Shown piece after piece: positions 35,692-43,863 of a stretch of DNA of 64,000 bases (position 1 is the stretch's first letter; each line of letters opens with the position of its first letter). The DNA comes from Gordonia sp. X0973 (GTDB taxonomy: Bacteria; Actinomycetota; Actinomycetes; Mycobacteriales; Mycobacteriaceae), in contig NZ_CP054691.1 in NCBI RefSeq assembly GCF_013348785.1, positions 868,001 through 932,000 on the forward strand, given 5' to 3'. A program made the translations under genes and the position numbers. The notes below the pieces were generated by a model that worked only from the letters and a program-made list of their open reading frames with translations, had not been told where the DNA came from and made no database searches.

Positions 35692-36159
35692 ATGGCCGAC
35701 ACGTACACGATCTCCCGATCGACCGTCATCGACGCACCCGCGCCGCAGATCTACGCGCGCATCGTCGACCTGCACCGATGGCGGGAATGGTCGCCGTGGG
35801 AGGGGCTCGACGCCGATCTGAAGCGGAAGTATTCCGGGGCCGACGAGGGAGTCGGCGCCGCCTACGCGTGGGAGGGCAACCGGAAGGCGGGTCGGGGCAG
35901 CATGGAGATCGTCTCCGCCGAGCCGGCGCAGGCCGTCGACGTGGCGGTCGTCTTCGAGAAGCCGATGAAATCCACCAGCACCAGCATGTTCCGGCTCGAA
36001 CCCGAGGGGTCGTCGACGCGCGTCACGTGGACGATGGTCGGTCCGCATTCGCTGTTCAGCCGGGTCACCGGTCCGATCGGCTTGTTCGACAGGATGCTCG
36101 GCAAGGACTTCGAGAAGGGCTTGGCGATGCTCAAAGGCGTCAGCGAGGCGACTGCTTAA
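35692..36159 (+). CDS. SRPBCC family protein
   Basis: 155 residues. The opening strand and helix (STVIDAPAPQIYARIVDLHRWREWSPWE) are the START/Bet v1-like signature seen in polyketide cyclase/dehydrase-type proteins. ATG 35692 has GGAGG upstream. It probably binds a hydrophobic ligand. Same strand as the epoxide hydrolase; convergent with arsC, 10 bp apart. Confidence 0.85.
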   Translation: MADTYTISRSTVIDAPAPQIYARIVDLHRWREWSPWEGLDADLKRKYSGADEGVGAAYAWEGNRKAGRGSMEIVSAEPAQAVDVAVVFEKPMKSTSTSMFRLEPEGSSTRVTWTMVGPHSLFSRVTGPIGLFDRMLGKDFEKGLAMLKGVSEATA

Positions 36160-36169
36160 CGCGATTCAG

Positions 36170-36520
36170 TCAGAGGATCTCGTCGACGTCCTGGATCGGA
36201 CGGGCCAGGCGGGCGCCCTTCGCGGTGACCACGAACGGGCGCTCCACGAGCACCGGGTGCGCCACCATCGCGTTGAGGATCTCGTCGTCGGAAGCCTCGG
36301 CGAGGTTCAGCTCCTTGTACAGGGGCTCACGCTTGCGGGCGGCCTGCGCCGGGGTGAGCCCCGCTTCGGCGAACAACTCGCCGAGCTGTTCGCGGGTCCA
36401 CCCCTCGTCGAGGTATTTCACCACCGTCGGCTCGATCCCGGCGTCGCGCAGCTTGTCCAGCGTCTTGCGCGACGTCGAGCAGCGCGGATTGTGATAGATG
36501 GTGGCTTCGGTCTCGCTCAT
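36170..36520 (-). CDS. arsC: arsenate reductase, glutaredoxin-type ArsC family
   Basis: 116 residues. The catalytic Cys14 lies in NPRCSTSRKTL; the anion-binding arginines appear in RKREPLY, ERPFVV and ARLARP, as in R773 ArsC. The protein reduces arsenate using glutathione/glutaredoxin or an equivalent thiol; in this lineage the partner is unclear. Its start lies 11 bp beyond the prs stop on the same strand, so it could be co-transcribed downstream of prs. No other ars genes are adjacent. Confidence 0.85.
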   Translation of the reverse strand: MSETEATIYHNPRCSTSRKTLDKLRDAGIEPTVVKYLDEGWTREQLGELFAEAGLTPAQAARKREPLYKELNLAEASDDEILNAMVAHPVLVERPFVVTAKGARLARPIQDVDEIL

Positions 36521-36531
36521 CCGACGGTGTC

Positions 36532-37509
36532 CTAGGCGCTGCCGTTGAACAGGCTGGTGACCGAGCCGTTCTCGAAGACCTCGCGGATCGTCTGCGCCAG
36601 CAGCGGCGCGATCGAGAGCACGGTCAGGTTCGCGAAGCGCTTCTCCGGCGGGATCGGCAGCGTGTCGGTCGCGATGACCTCCTTGGCGCCGCAGTTGGCC
36701 AGGCGCTCGGCGGCCGGGTCGGAGAACACCCCGTGGGTGGTCGCGATGATGACGTCACCGGCACCGGCGTCCTTGAGGACCTTCACCGCACCGGCGATGG
36801 TGCCGCCGGTGTCGATCATGTCGTCGATCAGCACGCAGGTGCGGCCCTCGACGTCGCCGACGACGCGGTTGGCCTTGACCTGGTTGGGGACCAGCGGGTC
36901 GCGGGTCTTGTGGATGAAGGCCAGCGGGGCGCCGTTGAGGGCGTCGGCCCACTTCTCGGCGACGCGGACGCGGCCCGAGTCGGGGGAGACGACGCAGATG
37001 TTGTCGGTGCCGTACTGCTCGCGGACGTATTCGGCGAGCTGGCCCTGGGCGTGCATGTGGTCGACCGGGCCGTCGAAGAAGCCCTGGATCTGGTCGGTGT
37101 GCAAGTCGACGGTGATGATGCGGTCGGCACCGGCGGTCTTGAGCAGGTCGGCGATCAGGCGCGCGGAGATCGGCTCGCGGCCGCGGTGCTTCTTGTCCTG
37201 GCGGGCGTAGGGGTAGAACGGCAGGATCACGCTGATCCGCTTGGCCGAGCCGCGCTTGAGGGCGTCGATCATGATCAGCGCCTCCATCACCCACTCGTTG
37301 AGCGGGGCGGGGCAGCTCTGCAGGACGAACGCGTCCGAGCCGCGCACCGACTCCTCGAACCGCACGAAGATCTCGCCGTTGGCGAAGTTGCGCGCCGTCT
37401 GCGGGGTGACCTTCACACCGAGCTCGGTGGCCACGGCCTCGGCGAGCTCCGGGTGCGCGCGCCCCGAGAACAGCATCAGGTTCTTGCGGTTGTCGACAGT
37501 CCAGGTCAT
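36532..37509 (-). CDS. prs: ribose-phosphate pyrophosphokinase (PRPP synthetase)
   Basis: 325 residues. The flexible catalytic region PYARQDKKHRGREPI, the metal-binding DLHTDQIQGFF and the PRPP-binding DDMIDTGGTI are complete. It makes PRPP for nucleotide, histidine and arabinan-precursor synthesis. ATG 37509 (MTWTVDNRK) is preferred to an upstream in-frame extension. It lies 52 bp downstream of glmU, as in M. tuberculosis (prsA-glmU, Rv1017c-Rv1018c). Confidence 0.96.
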   Translation of the reverse strand: MTWTVDNRKNLMLFSGRAHPELAEAVATELGVKVTPQTARNFANGEIFVRFEESVRGSDAFVLQSCPAPLNEWVMEALIMIDALKRGSAKRISVILPFYPYARQDKKHRGREPISARLIADLLKTAGADRIITVDLHTDQIQGFFDGPVDHMHAQGQLAEYVREQYGTDNICVVSPDSGRVRVAEKWADALNGAPLAFIHKTRDPLVPNQVKANRVVGDVEGRTCVLIDDMIDTGGTIAGAVKVLKDAGAGDVIIATTHGVFSDPAAERLANCGAKEVIATDTLPIPPEKRFANLTVLSIAPLLAQTIREVFENGSVTSLFNGSA

Positions 37510-37561
37510 GACATTCTCAATCTGCACTCGGTGCGTTCTGGTGGGGCGTGTTCGGGCGGGC

Positions 37562-39040
37562 TTATTCGGTTTTATCTGTGCTGGCTTGGGCTTGCGCGGC
37601 GGCGCGGGCCGCAGCCGAGTCCGGGCGCTTGCGGACCACCCATCCCTCGATGGTGCGCTGCTGCACGGCCGAGACCGCGAGCGCCCCCGGTGGAACATTT
37701 TGCCGCACCACGGTCCCGGCGCCGGTGTAGGCCCCGTCGCCGACCGTCACCGGCGCCACGAACATGTTGTCCGAGCCCGTGCGGCAGTGCGATCCGATGG
37801 TGGTGCGGTGCTTGTTCTCACCGTCGTAGTTGACGAAGACGCTGGACGCGCCGATGTTGCTCTTCTCGCCGATGGTGGCGTCGCCGACGTAGGTGAGGTG
37901 GGGGACCTTGGAACCGGCGCCGATCTGCGCGTTCTTGGTCTCGACGAAGGTGCCGATCTTGCCGTCGGCCCCCAATTCGGTGCCCGGACGGAGGTAGGCG
38001 AAGGGGCCGACGGTCGCGCCGGCGCCGATCCGGGCCTGCGATCCGTGGGTGCGGATGACCTGGGCTCCCGCGCCGATGACGACGTCGGTCAGGGTGGAGT
38101 CCGGGCCGATCAGCGCGTCGGATTCGATCGACGTTGTGCCGCGCAACTGGACGCCGGGCTCGATGGTCACGTCGGGGGCGATAGTCACGTCGACGTCGAT
38201 CCACGTGGTGGCCGGGTCGACGACGGTGACGCCGGCGAGTTGGTGGCGGCGCAGGATTCGCCGGTTCAGTTCGGCGCCGAGTTCGGCCAGCTGGGCGCGG
38301 TCGTTGCACCCGGCGACGACGGCGGGATCGTCGACGATGTGCGCGCGCACCGGCCGGCCGGCCGCGTTGGCGATCTCGACGACGTCGGTCAGGTAGAACT
38401 CGCCCTGCGCGTTGTCGGTGGACAGCGAACTCAGGGCCTCGCGCAGGGTCTGCGCGTCGAAGGCGTAGATCCCGGCGTTGACCTCGGTGATGGCGAGCTG
38501 TGCGTCGTCGGCGTCCTTGTGCTCGACGATGGCGGTGACGTTGCCGTCCGCGTCGCGCACGATCCGCCCGTAACCGGTCGGGTCGTCGGCGATGAAGCTG
38601 GTGAGGGTGACGGCGGCGGGCCGACCCGGCCCGCCCGCGTCGCTCCCGCGATGCGTGGCGAGGAGCGCGCGCAGCGTGTCCCCGTCGAGCAGCGGCGCGT
38701 CGGCGACGGTGACCAGCACGGTGCCGGTGAAGTCGGCGGGGAGCGCGGTCAACCCGGCGCGGGCGGCGTCGCCGGTGCCCAGCGGCTCCTCCTGTTCGGC
38801 GATGAGGACCTCGCGGTCCAGGCCCGTCGCGACCTCGCCGATGGCTGCGGTGACGCGCACGCGCTCATGGCTCACGACGGCGATCAGATAGTCGGGCTCG
38901 AGGTCGGCGGCGCCGGTGAGCGCGTGCCCGACGAGGGTGCGGCCGCCGATGCTGTGCAGGATCTTCGGCGTCTTCGACTTCATCCGGGTGCCCGCGCCCG
39001 CGGCAAGCACGATGACCGCGCGTTGGCCGGTTTCCGACAT
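37562..39040 (-). CDS. glmU: bifunctional GlmU (GlcNAc-1-P uridyltransferase / GlcN-1-P acetyltransferase)
   Basis: 492 residues. The N-terminal uridyltransferase has [15 protein letters not shown]; the C-terminal half is a left-handed beta helix with hexapeptide repeats and an acetyltransferase site near [10 protein letters not shown] and YVGDATIG. It produces UDP-GlcNAc for peptidoglycan. ATG 39040 (MSETGQRA) is preferred over a TTG at 39052. Short disordered C-terminal tail, as in mycobacterial GlmU. Confidence 0.96.
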   Translation of the reverse strand: MSETGQRAVIVLAAGAGTRMKSKTPKILHSIGGRTLVGHALTGAADLEPDYLIAVVSHERVRVTAAIGEVATGLDREVLIAEQEEPLGTGDAARAGLTALPADFTGTVLVTVADAPLLDGDTLRALLATHRGSDAGGPGRPAAVTLTSFIADDPTGYGRIVRDADGNVTAIVEHKDADDAQLAITEVNAGIYAFDAQTLREALSSLSTDNAQGEFYLTDVVEIANAAGRPVRAHIVDDPAVVAGCNDRAQLAELGAELNRRILRRHQLAGVTVVDPATTWIDVDVTIAPDVTIEPGVQLRGTTSIESDALIGPDSTLTDVVIGAGAQVIRTHGSQARIGAGATVGPFAYLRPGTELGADGKIGTFVETKNAQIGAGSKVPHLTYVGDATIGEKSNIGASSVFVNYDGENKHRTTIGSHCRTGSDNMFVAPVTVGDGAYTGAGTVVRQNVPPGALAVSAVQQRTIEGWVVRKRPDSAAARAAAQAQASTDKTE

Positions 39041-39165
39041 CAGCGTCCTCAAAGTAGGGAATCGACGACGAACAAATCCTACGCAACCCGATAACGTGAT
39101 GGTCGGAAGGTTCGCACGAACCCCGAAACACCTCGCGATTCCCCAACCAGATGGAGCGACTGAAG

Positions 39166-39921
39166 ATGAGTGGACAGAAGGTAGCGATCGTCACCGGTGC
39201 CGCGCGCGGCATCGGCGCCGGGGTGGCCAAGCGGTTGGCCGCAGACGGGCTCGCCGTGGCCGTGCTCGACCTCGACGCGGAGGCCTGCCAGGCGACCGTC
39301 GACGCGATCACCTCGGCCGGCGGGAAGGCCATCGCCGTCGGTGCCGACGTCTCGAACGAGGAGTCGGTTGCGGCAGCCGTGGAGAAGGTCGTCGAGGAAC
39401 TCGGCCCGCCCGTCGTCGTCATCAACAACGCCGGCATCATCCGCGACAACATGCTGTTCAAGATGAGCGTCGAAGACTGGGACGCCGTCATGGCCGTGCA
39501 CCTGCGCGGCGCGTTCCTGATGAGCCGCGCCTGCCAGAAGCACATGGTCGACGCCGGCTGGGGCCGCATCGTGAACCTGTCGAGCACCTCGGCGCTGGGC
39601 AACCGCGGCCAGGCGAACTACTCGGCCGCCAAGGCCGGTATGCAGGGCTTCACCAAGACGCTGGCCATCGAGCTGGGCAAGTTCGGCATCACCGCCAACG
39701 CCATCGCCCCCGGGTTCATCGAGACCGAGATGACGCAGGCGACCGCCGCGCGCATGGGCGTCGACTTCGAGGAGTTCAAGAAGTTCAGCGCCGCGCAGAT
39801 CCCCGTCGCGCGCGTCGGTGTGCCCGAGGACATCGCGCACACCGCGTCCTTCTTCGCCAGTGAGGGCGCCGGCTTCGTCTCCGGCCAGGTGATCTACGTG
39901 GCGGGCGGCCCCAAGGACTAG
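39166..39921 (+). CDS. SDR, FabG-like 3-oxoacyl-ACP reductase
   Basis: 251 residues. The cofactor motif [12 protein letters not shown], active-site Ser (NLSST) and YSAAK are all canonical, and the sequence is close to FabG-type reductases. ATG 39166 (MSGQKVAI) has GGAG nine bases upstream; ATG 39151 is an in-frame alternative. Divergent from glmU. A role in fatty-acid or polyketide-type reduction is likely, but it is not in a fab cluster. Confidence 0.88.
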   Translation: MSGQKVAIVTGAARGIGAGVAKRLAADGLAVAVLDLDAEACQATVDAITSAGGKAIAVGADVSNEESVAAAVEKVVEELGPPVVVINNAGIIRDNMLFKMSVEDWDAVMAVHLRGAFLMSRACQKHMVDAGWGRIVNLSSTSALGNRGQANYSAAKAGMQGFTKTLAIELGKFGITANAIAPGFIETEMTQATAARMGVDFEEFKKFSAAQIPVARVGVPEDIAHTASFFASEGAGFVSGQVIYVAGGPKD

Positions 39922-39989
39922 TAACCCAGGCGACCGGTCGGGGTGCGCTGTGGCAGAATTTGCCCGGCGGCACCACCGGTCCGCCGCAA

Positions 39990-40061
39990 TCCGCCGTGGT
40001 GTAATTGGCAACACTCCTGATTTTGGTTCAGGCATTTCAGGTTCGAGTCCTGGCGGCGGAG
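39990..40061 (+). tRNA. tRNA-Gln (anticodon UUG)
   Basis: The 72-nt sequence folds as a cloverleaf: acceptor stem TCCGCCG/CGGCGGA, D arm GTGT...ACAC, anticodon stem CCTGA/TCAGG with loop TTTTGGT (anticodon TTG), and T arm with TTCGAGT loop. CCA is not encoded. M. tuberculosis also has a Gln tRNA next to glmU. An ESX-like cassette starts 24 bases downstream. Confidence 0.95.
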
Positions 40062-40084
40062 CAACGAGGCAGTAGGCGACGGTG

Positions 40085-40417
40085 ATGACGAACGAGGAAC
40101 TCAGGGTCGACCCGGACGATCTATTCGGCTATGCGCGACGGTTGCAGGGGCATGTCGAAGAGGCACGTGGGCAGTTCAGTTCTCACCACGCCAAGATGGA
40201 GAGTGCAAGCGAGACGTGGGGTCCAGCCAGCCGGGCGGCGATGGGAAACACGGTGTCGGCGTGGCGCGAGGCCACCAAGGCGATCGCCGGAAACATCGAC
40301 GACCACGCCTATGCGATGCGGGACGCTGGCGGACGCTATCTCGCGCGCGATCAGCAGAACTCCGCGGGCATCGTGGCTGCGGCCGACAAGACTGCGCGGC
40401 TGAATCTGGATACGTAG
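40085..40417 (+). CDS. WXG100/EspC-like ESX secretion-associated protein
   Basis: 110 residues, entirely helical. The central turn contains a Trp-Gly pair (ASETWGPAS), and the C-terminal helix ends with YLARD, matching the YxxxD/E export signal of ESX (type VII) substrates. ATG 40085 is chosen; GTG 40082 directly precedes it. It lies two bases upstream of the large partner gene, the usual order for ESX heterodimers. No ESX machinery genes lie in this window. Confidence 0.75.
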   Translation: MTNEELRVDPDDLFGYARRLQGHVEEARGQFSSHHAKMESASETWGPASRAAMGNTVSAWREATKAIAGNIDDHAYAMRDAGGRYLARDQQNSAGIVAAADKTARLNLDT

Positions 40418-40419
40418 TC

Positions 40420-41529
40420 GTGCTGCCGAGTGAGATCCGCAAGTGGGATACCGACGAGGTCGAGCGCGTTTTCGGCCTCTGTGACGCGAGTGCGCGAACC
40501 TGCCAATGGTTCGGCCAGCCGCTGGATAACCCTCAGGTATTTGAGTCGTGGTCTGGCAACGCGGCCGGGGCCGCAAGTCGTGCCGGCCGGGGGCACCGGA
40601 AGGATCTGGACGACCACGGAAACGAGCTCGCAAGGGTAGGTGCGGTAGCGAAGCGGGCCGCTACCGAGATCGCCGACCTCAAGGCGCGTCTCGACCGGTT
40701 GCAACGGTCGATTGACGGCGATGGGATGGTTCTCGACGAGAGTTCCGGAACTGTGACCGATCCGCGGGCCAACTCCCTCGGGGACGAGTTGGGGTCGACG
40801 GATGCGGGTCTCAACGCTTCGAATCGGGCTGCGATCCGCGACAACTATCAGCGTGAGGTCAACACGTTGATGCAAGATGCAGACCAAGCAGACCGTGACT
40901 TGGCAGTGGCCATCGAAGGTGCGACCGGCCAGATTCCGGTGGACAGCGTCAAGCCATCTGTTGGCGGAACCCCGGCAGAGAACCGACTACCGGGGTTTCC
41001 CGGAAGCGCCTTCGAGAGCAGCAAGCTGTACCCGACGTCAAGCCCATCCGAGACGGGGGTCAGGTATGTTCCAATGACGTTGCCTAAAGGCTGGCACGAC
41101 GACGCCTCAAACCCACAGACCGACCTGGGTCGGAAGTACTCCAAGACCGTCAACTTCAGCCGCACCGACAAGGGGATATACGGCCGATGGGTTGATGTGT
41201 TTGCGCAGAACCAGGGCGAATTCTCCGACCAGCATTTTTCGGTCTTCAACCCAAAGGATCCGAAGAGTAACACGATCGACTTCTCAGTCAACCGATATGC
41301 CAGATTCCGCGTGGACAGCGCGACCCCCACCAAAATGGAATCGGTGACCATGTACGGACAGCAATACATGCGTGTCGAGTACAAATACAACTACTCGCTC
41401 GAACAGTCGACGGTCGCAGAGGTGAACGGGATCAAGTTCCCGATACAGGCGGAGCACCATATGGACCCCGACCAGACGGCTTTCTTCAAAGCTCGTTACG
41501 GTGCTGGAACGCCTCTGCCGGGGGCGTGA
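40420..41529 (+). CDS. large ESX-associated protein with unknown C-terminal domain
   Basis: 369 residues from GTG 40420. The N-terminal ~180 residues are helical, with a Trp-x-Gly turn (ESWSGNAAG) and long heptad-like helices, as in WXG100-fused ESX substrates. A linker follows, then a C-terminal domain (about 205-369) rich in aromatic residues and beta-strand patterns, with no cysteine and no family I recognise. Codon choice is less GC-rich than in neighbours, suggesting transfer. The downstream lipoprotein genes could be partners or immunity-like proteins. Toxin function is speculative. Confidence 0.65.
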   Translation: MLPSEIRKWDTDEVERVFGLCDASARTCQWFGQPLDNPQVFESWSGNAAGAASRAGRGHRKDLDDHGNELARVGAVAKRAATEIADLKARLDRLQRSIDGDGMVLDESSGTVTDPRANSLGDELGSTDAGLNASNRAAIRDNYQREVNTLMQDADQADRDLAVAIEGATGQIPVDSVKPSVGGTPAENRLPGFPGSAFESSKLYPTSSPSETGVRYVPMTLPKGWHDDASNPQTDLGRKYSKTVNFSRTDKGIYGRWVDVFAQNQGEFSDQHFSVFNPKDPKSNTIDFSVNRYARFRVDSATPTKMESVTMYGQQYMRVEYKYNYSLEQSTVAEVNGIKFPIQAEHHMDPDQTAFFKARYGAGTPLPGA

Positions 41530-41536
41530 GCGGGTG

Positions 41537-42253
41537 GTGACGCCAACAGTGAATACGCCCGGTGCCTTTCGCCGGTGGGCCGTGGTGATCGTCGGTCTGT
41601 GTGCGGGACTCCTAGTTGGTTGCACGTCGAGTCCTCCGCCGCCCCCGCCGAACACGATCGATAGCGACCGCGCGATGATTCTGACGGCGTCCGACTTCCC
41701 ATCGGGATATCGGGCGGCCGCCGTCGTTGACCCGTTCCTCTCGCTCCGGCAACGATTGACGGCGGAGACAACCGATCCGTCCGCACCGCAGGAATGTCAC
41801 GACGCGGTGGTCCGTGGGACGCAGACGATGCTGACTTTTCCGCAGTCCGCCATGGTGTTCTACCGGCCAGAGGTGGACACCCTGGAGAGGTACAACCAGC
41901 GGGTGTTCCACGATCCGGAGAGTCTGGCGACCTTCAAGTCCATCGTGGGGTTCTGTCAGGGTGTGCGCACGTGGACCACGGGGCCGATGGCCGGGACGGC
42001 AGAATGGCCAGTCGACGAGGGCAGTATTAAACCCGCAGGTCTGCCCGCAGACATTCCCGTGACGATCACCTCGTGGATCAACCGCTCAAGCAGTGGATCG
42101 ATGGGGTATCGGATTGTGGGATTCGCGCAGGTCGGAGAGGTTGGGGTGCAGCTGGAGGTCACCAGTGCAACGACGCTGCAGAGAATTGACCCGAACCTCT
42201 TCTCTCGCCTGTTCGTCGAAGCGGTGAATAAGGTGGAGAGGGGATCGCGATAG
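41537..42253 (+). CDS. lipoprotein of ESX-like cassette
   Basis: 238 residues from GTG 41537 (GTG 41534 also in frame). The lipoprotein signal ends in lipobox LVGC, followed by a Pro run (PPPPPP). The mature part opens with LTASDFPSGY, as in many mycobacterial lipoproteins with a PknH-sensor-like fold, and has two cysteines (QECHDA, GFCQGV) that probably form a disulfide. It follows the large substrate-like gene by 7 bp. A role as surface partner or immunity-like factor is inferred. Confidence 0.72.
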   Translation: MTPTVNTPGAFRRWAVVIVGLCAGLLVGCTSSPPPPPPNTIDSDRAMILTASDFPSGYRAAAVVDPFLSLRQRLTAETTDPSAPQECHDAVVRGTQTMLTFPQSAMVFYRPEVDTLERYNQRVFHDPESLATFKSIVGFCQGVRTWTTGPMAGTAEWPVDEGSIKPAGLPADIPVTITSWINRSSSGSMGYRIVGFAQVGEVGVQLEVTSATTLQRIDPNLFSRLFVEAVNKVERGSR

Positions 42254-42255
42254 CA

Positions 42256-43095
42256 ATGATGATCAACAAGGTGTGTCTCGCCGTCGCGGGACTGTTGGCG
42301 GCCACCGCGTTCCTGATTGGGTGCGACGCCAAGCCGGCCGTCCAGGTCGAGTTCGCCGCTTCCTCGCTGACCACTCCCGACGGGAAGTTCGCCACGCCAA
42401 CCGAGCGCGACGACAAGCTTGCGCGGGCCGCGCAGATCCTGACCAAGCGCCTGGCGGGTAGCGGTCTGGAGAAGCCGAAGGTCAAGGTCTCCGGCGATGA
42501 TCTGGTGGTCAGCGCGGCCAGTGGGTCGCGCGCGGAGATCGTCGATCTCGCGAATGGTGGGCAACTCGAGTTCCGTCCGGTGCTGTCGACATCGCCGGTG
42601 AATGCGACGGCGTCTGGTCTGGACGCCGGTCTGCGACAAGCCACCCCGGATACGACGCCCGAGGAGATGGCCAAGCGGGCGCGCCAACTCAAGTGCGATG
42701 ACACGGCAACTCACGTGCGCGACAACCCGAACGAGCTTCTGGTCGCCTGCGCGCAAGATGGCCAATGGGTCTATTCCCTCGGCGTGGCGATCATCGATGG
42801 TTCACACGTCAGCCGTGCCTATGCCCAGCAAGGCGAGCGGACCTGGACGGTCACCGTGGGATTCGAAGATGAGGCGCAGGCTAGGTGGTCCGACTACACC
42901 GCGAGTCATGTCGGAAGCAGGGTGGGGATCGTCCTCGACTCCGTGGTGATCAGTGCCCCGGTTCTCCGCGGCCCCATCCACTCCGACACGGAGATCGACG
43001 GCGGAGCCGGAGGATTCACGCAGGCGCAGGCGCGCAAGTTGGCGGCAGATCTCACCAGCGGAGCGCTGCCGGTACGTCTGATCGCCAAGGGCTGA
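42256..43095 (+). CDS. SecD-head-like lipoprotein
   Basis: 279 residues. Signal with lipobox LIGC. The mature part contains the SecD periplasmic-head signatures GGQLEFRPVL and, near the C-terminus, FTQAQARKLAADLTSGALP, but no membrane helices of the SecD transporter domain. It is therefore a stand-alone SecDF P1-head-like lipoprotein. It begins two bases after the preceding stop and is the last gene of the cassette. A function in folding or release of exported partners is inference. Confidence 0.75.
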   Translation: MMINKVCLAVAGLLAATAFLIGCDAKPAVQVEFAASSLTTPDGKFATPTERDDKLARAAQILTKRLAGSGLEKPKVKVSGDDLVVSAASGSRAEIVDLANGGQLEFRPVLSTSPVNATASGLDAGLRQATPDTTPEEMAKRARQLKCDDTATHVRDNPNELLVACAQDGQWVYSLGVAIIDGSHVSRAYAQQGERTWTVTVGFEDEAQARWSDYTASHVGSRVGIVLDSVVISAPVLRGPIHSDTEIDGGAGGFTQAQARKLAADLTSGALPVRLIAKG

Positions 43096-43191
43096 GGTAC
43101 CGGAGTCCACGCTTGTGCCGAGTTCTGCTGCGCTATGGCGACAGTGGATCTCGGCGTAGTCGGAAGGCCGCACCGGGTTAGGGTGCTTGAT

Positions 43192-43863
43192 ATGGCAACA
43201 CCGCGTACCCGGATGTCGGGCACACAGCGTCGTGCCCAACTCATCGAGGTGGCGCGCGGACTGTTCGCCGAGCGCGGATTCGACGCGACGTCGATCGAGG
43301 AGATCGCCCAGCGCGCCAACGTCTCCAAACCCGTCGTGTACGAGCACTTCGGCGGGAAGGAAGGGCTGTACGCGGTCGTCGTCGACCGGGAGATGGAAGC
43401 GCTGCTGGAGATGATCACGTCGTCGCTGTCGACGACTCGTTCGCGCTACCGGGTGCAGCAGGTCGCGCTCGCGCTCCTGACCTACATGGAGGAGCGGCCC
43501 GACGGGTTCCGCATCCTCGTTCGCGGGGGCGGTGCCGCCGACGGGGAGAGCACCACCTACTCGAGTCTGCTCAACGACGCGGTGACGCAGGTCGAGCACA
43601 TCCTGGGCGAGGATTTCGAGCGGCGCGGATTCGACCGCAAACTTGCCGCGCTCTACGCCCAGGCCCTCGTCGGGATGGTGTCGATGACTGCCCAGTGGTG
43701 GCTCGACGTGCGCGAACCGCCGAAGGAGGTCGTGGCCGCCCACCTGGTGAACCTGTGCTGGAACGGTCTGACCCGCCTCGACCCCGACCCGCAGCTGGTG
43801 ACCGCCGACTACGTCGAACCCGTCCAGCGCACCGTCAACCCGAAACGAGCAAAGCGGAAATGA
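43192..43863 (+). CDS. TetR family regulator (Rv1019 position)
   Basis: 223 residues. The helix-turn-helix is IEEIAQRANVSKPVVYEHFGGKEGLY. Location between glmU/tRNA and mfd matches M. tuberculosis Rv1019. ATG 43192 is chosen; it overlaps downstream with the thiolase-like gene through ATGA, so the two are co-expressed. The ligand is unknown. Confidence 0.88.
   Translation: MATPRTRMSGTQRRAQLIEVARGLFAERGFDATSIEEIAQRANVSKPVVYEHFGGKEGLYAVVVDREMEALLEMITSSLSTTRSRYRVQQVALALLTYMEERPDGFRILVRGGGAADGESTTYSSLLNDAVTQVEHILGEDFERRGFDRKLAALYAQALVGMVSMTAQWWLDVREPPKEVVAAHLVNLCWNGLTRLDPDPQLVTADYVEPVQRTVNPKRAKRK

Noticed and set aside
40062..43191. Prophage or integrative element at tRNA-Gln
   Set aside because: No integrase gene and no repeat of the tRNA 3' end downstream; only the cassette position is suggestive.
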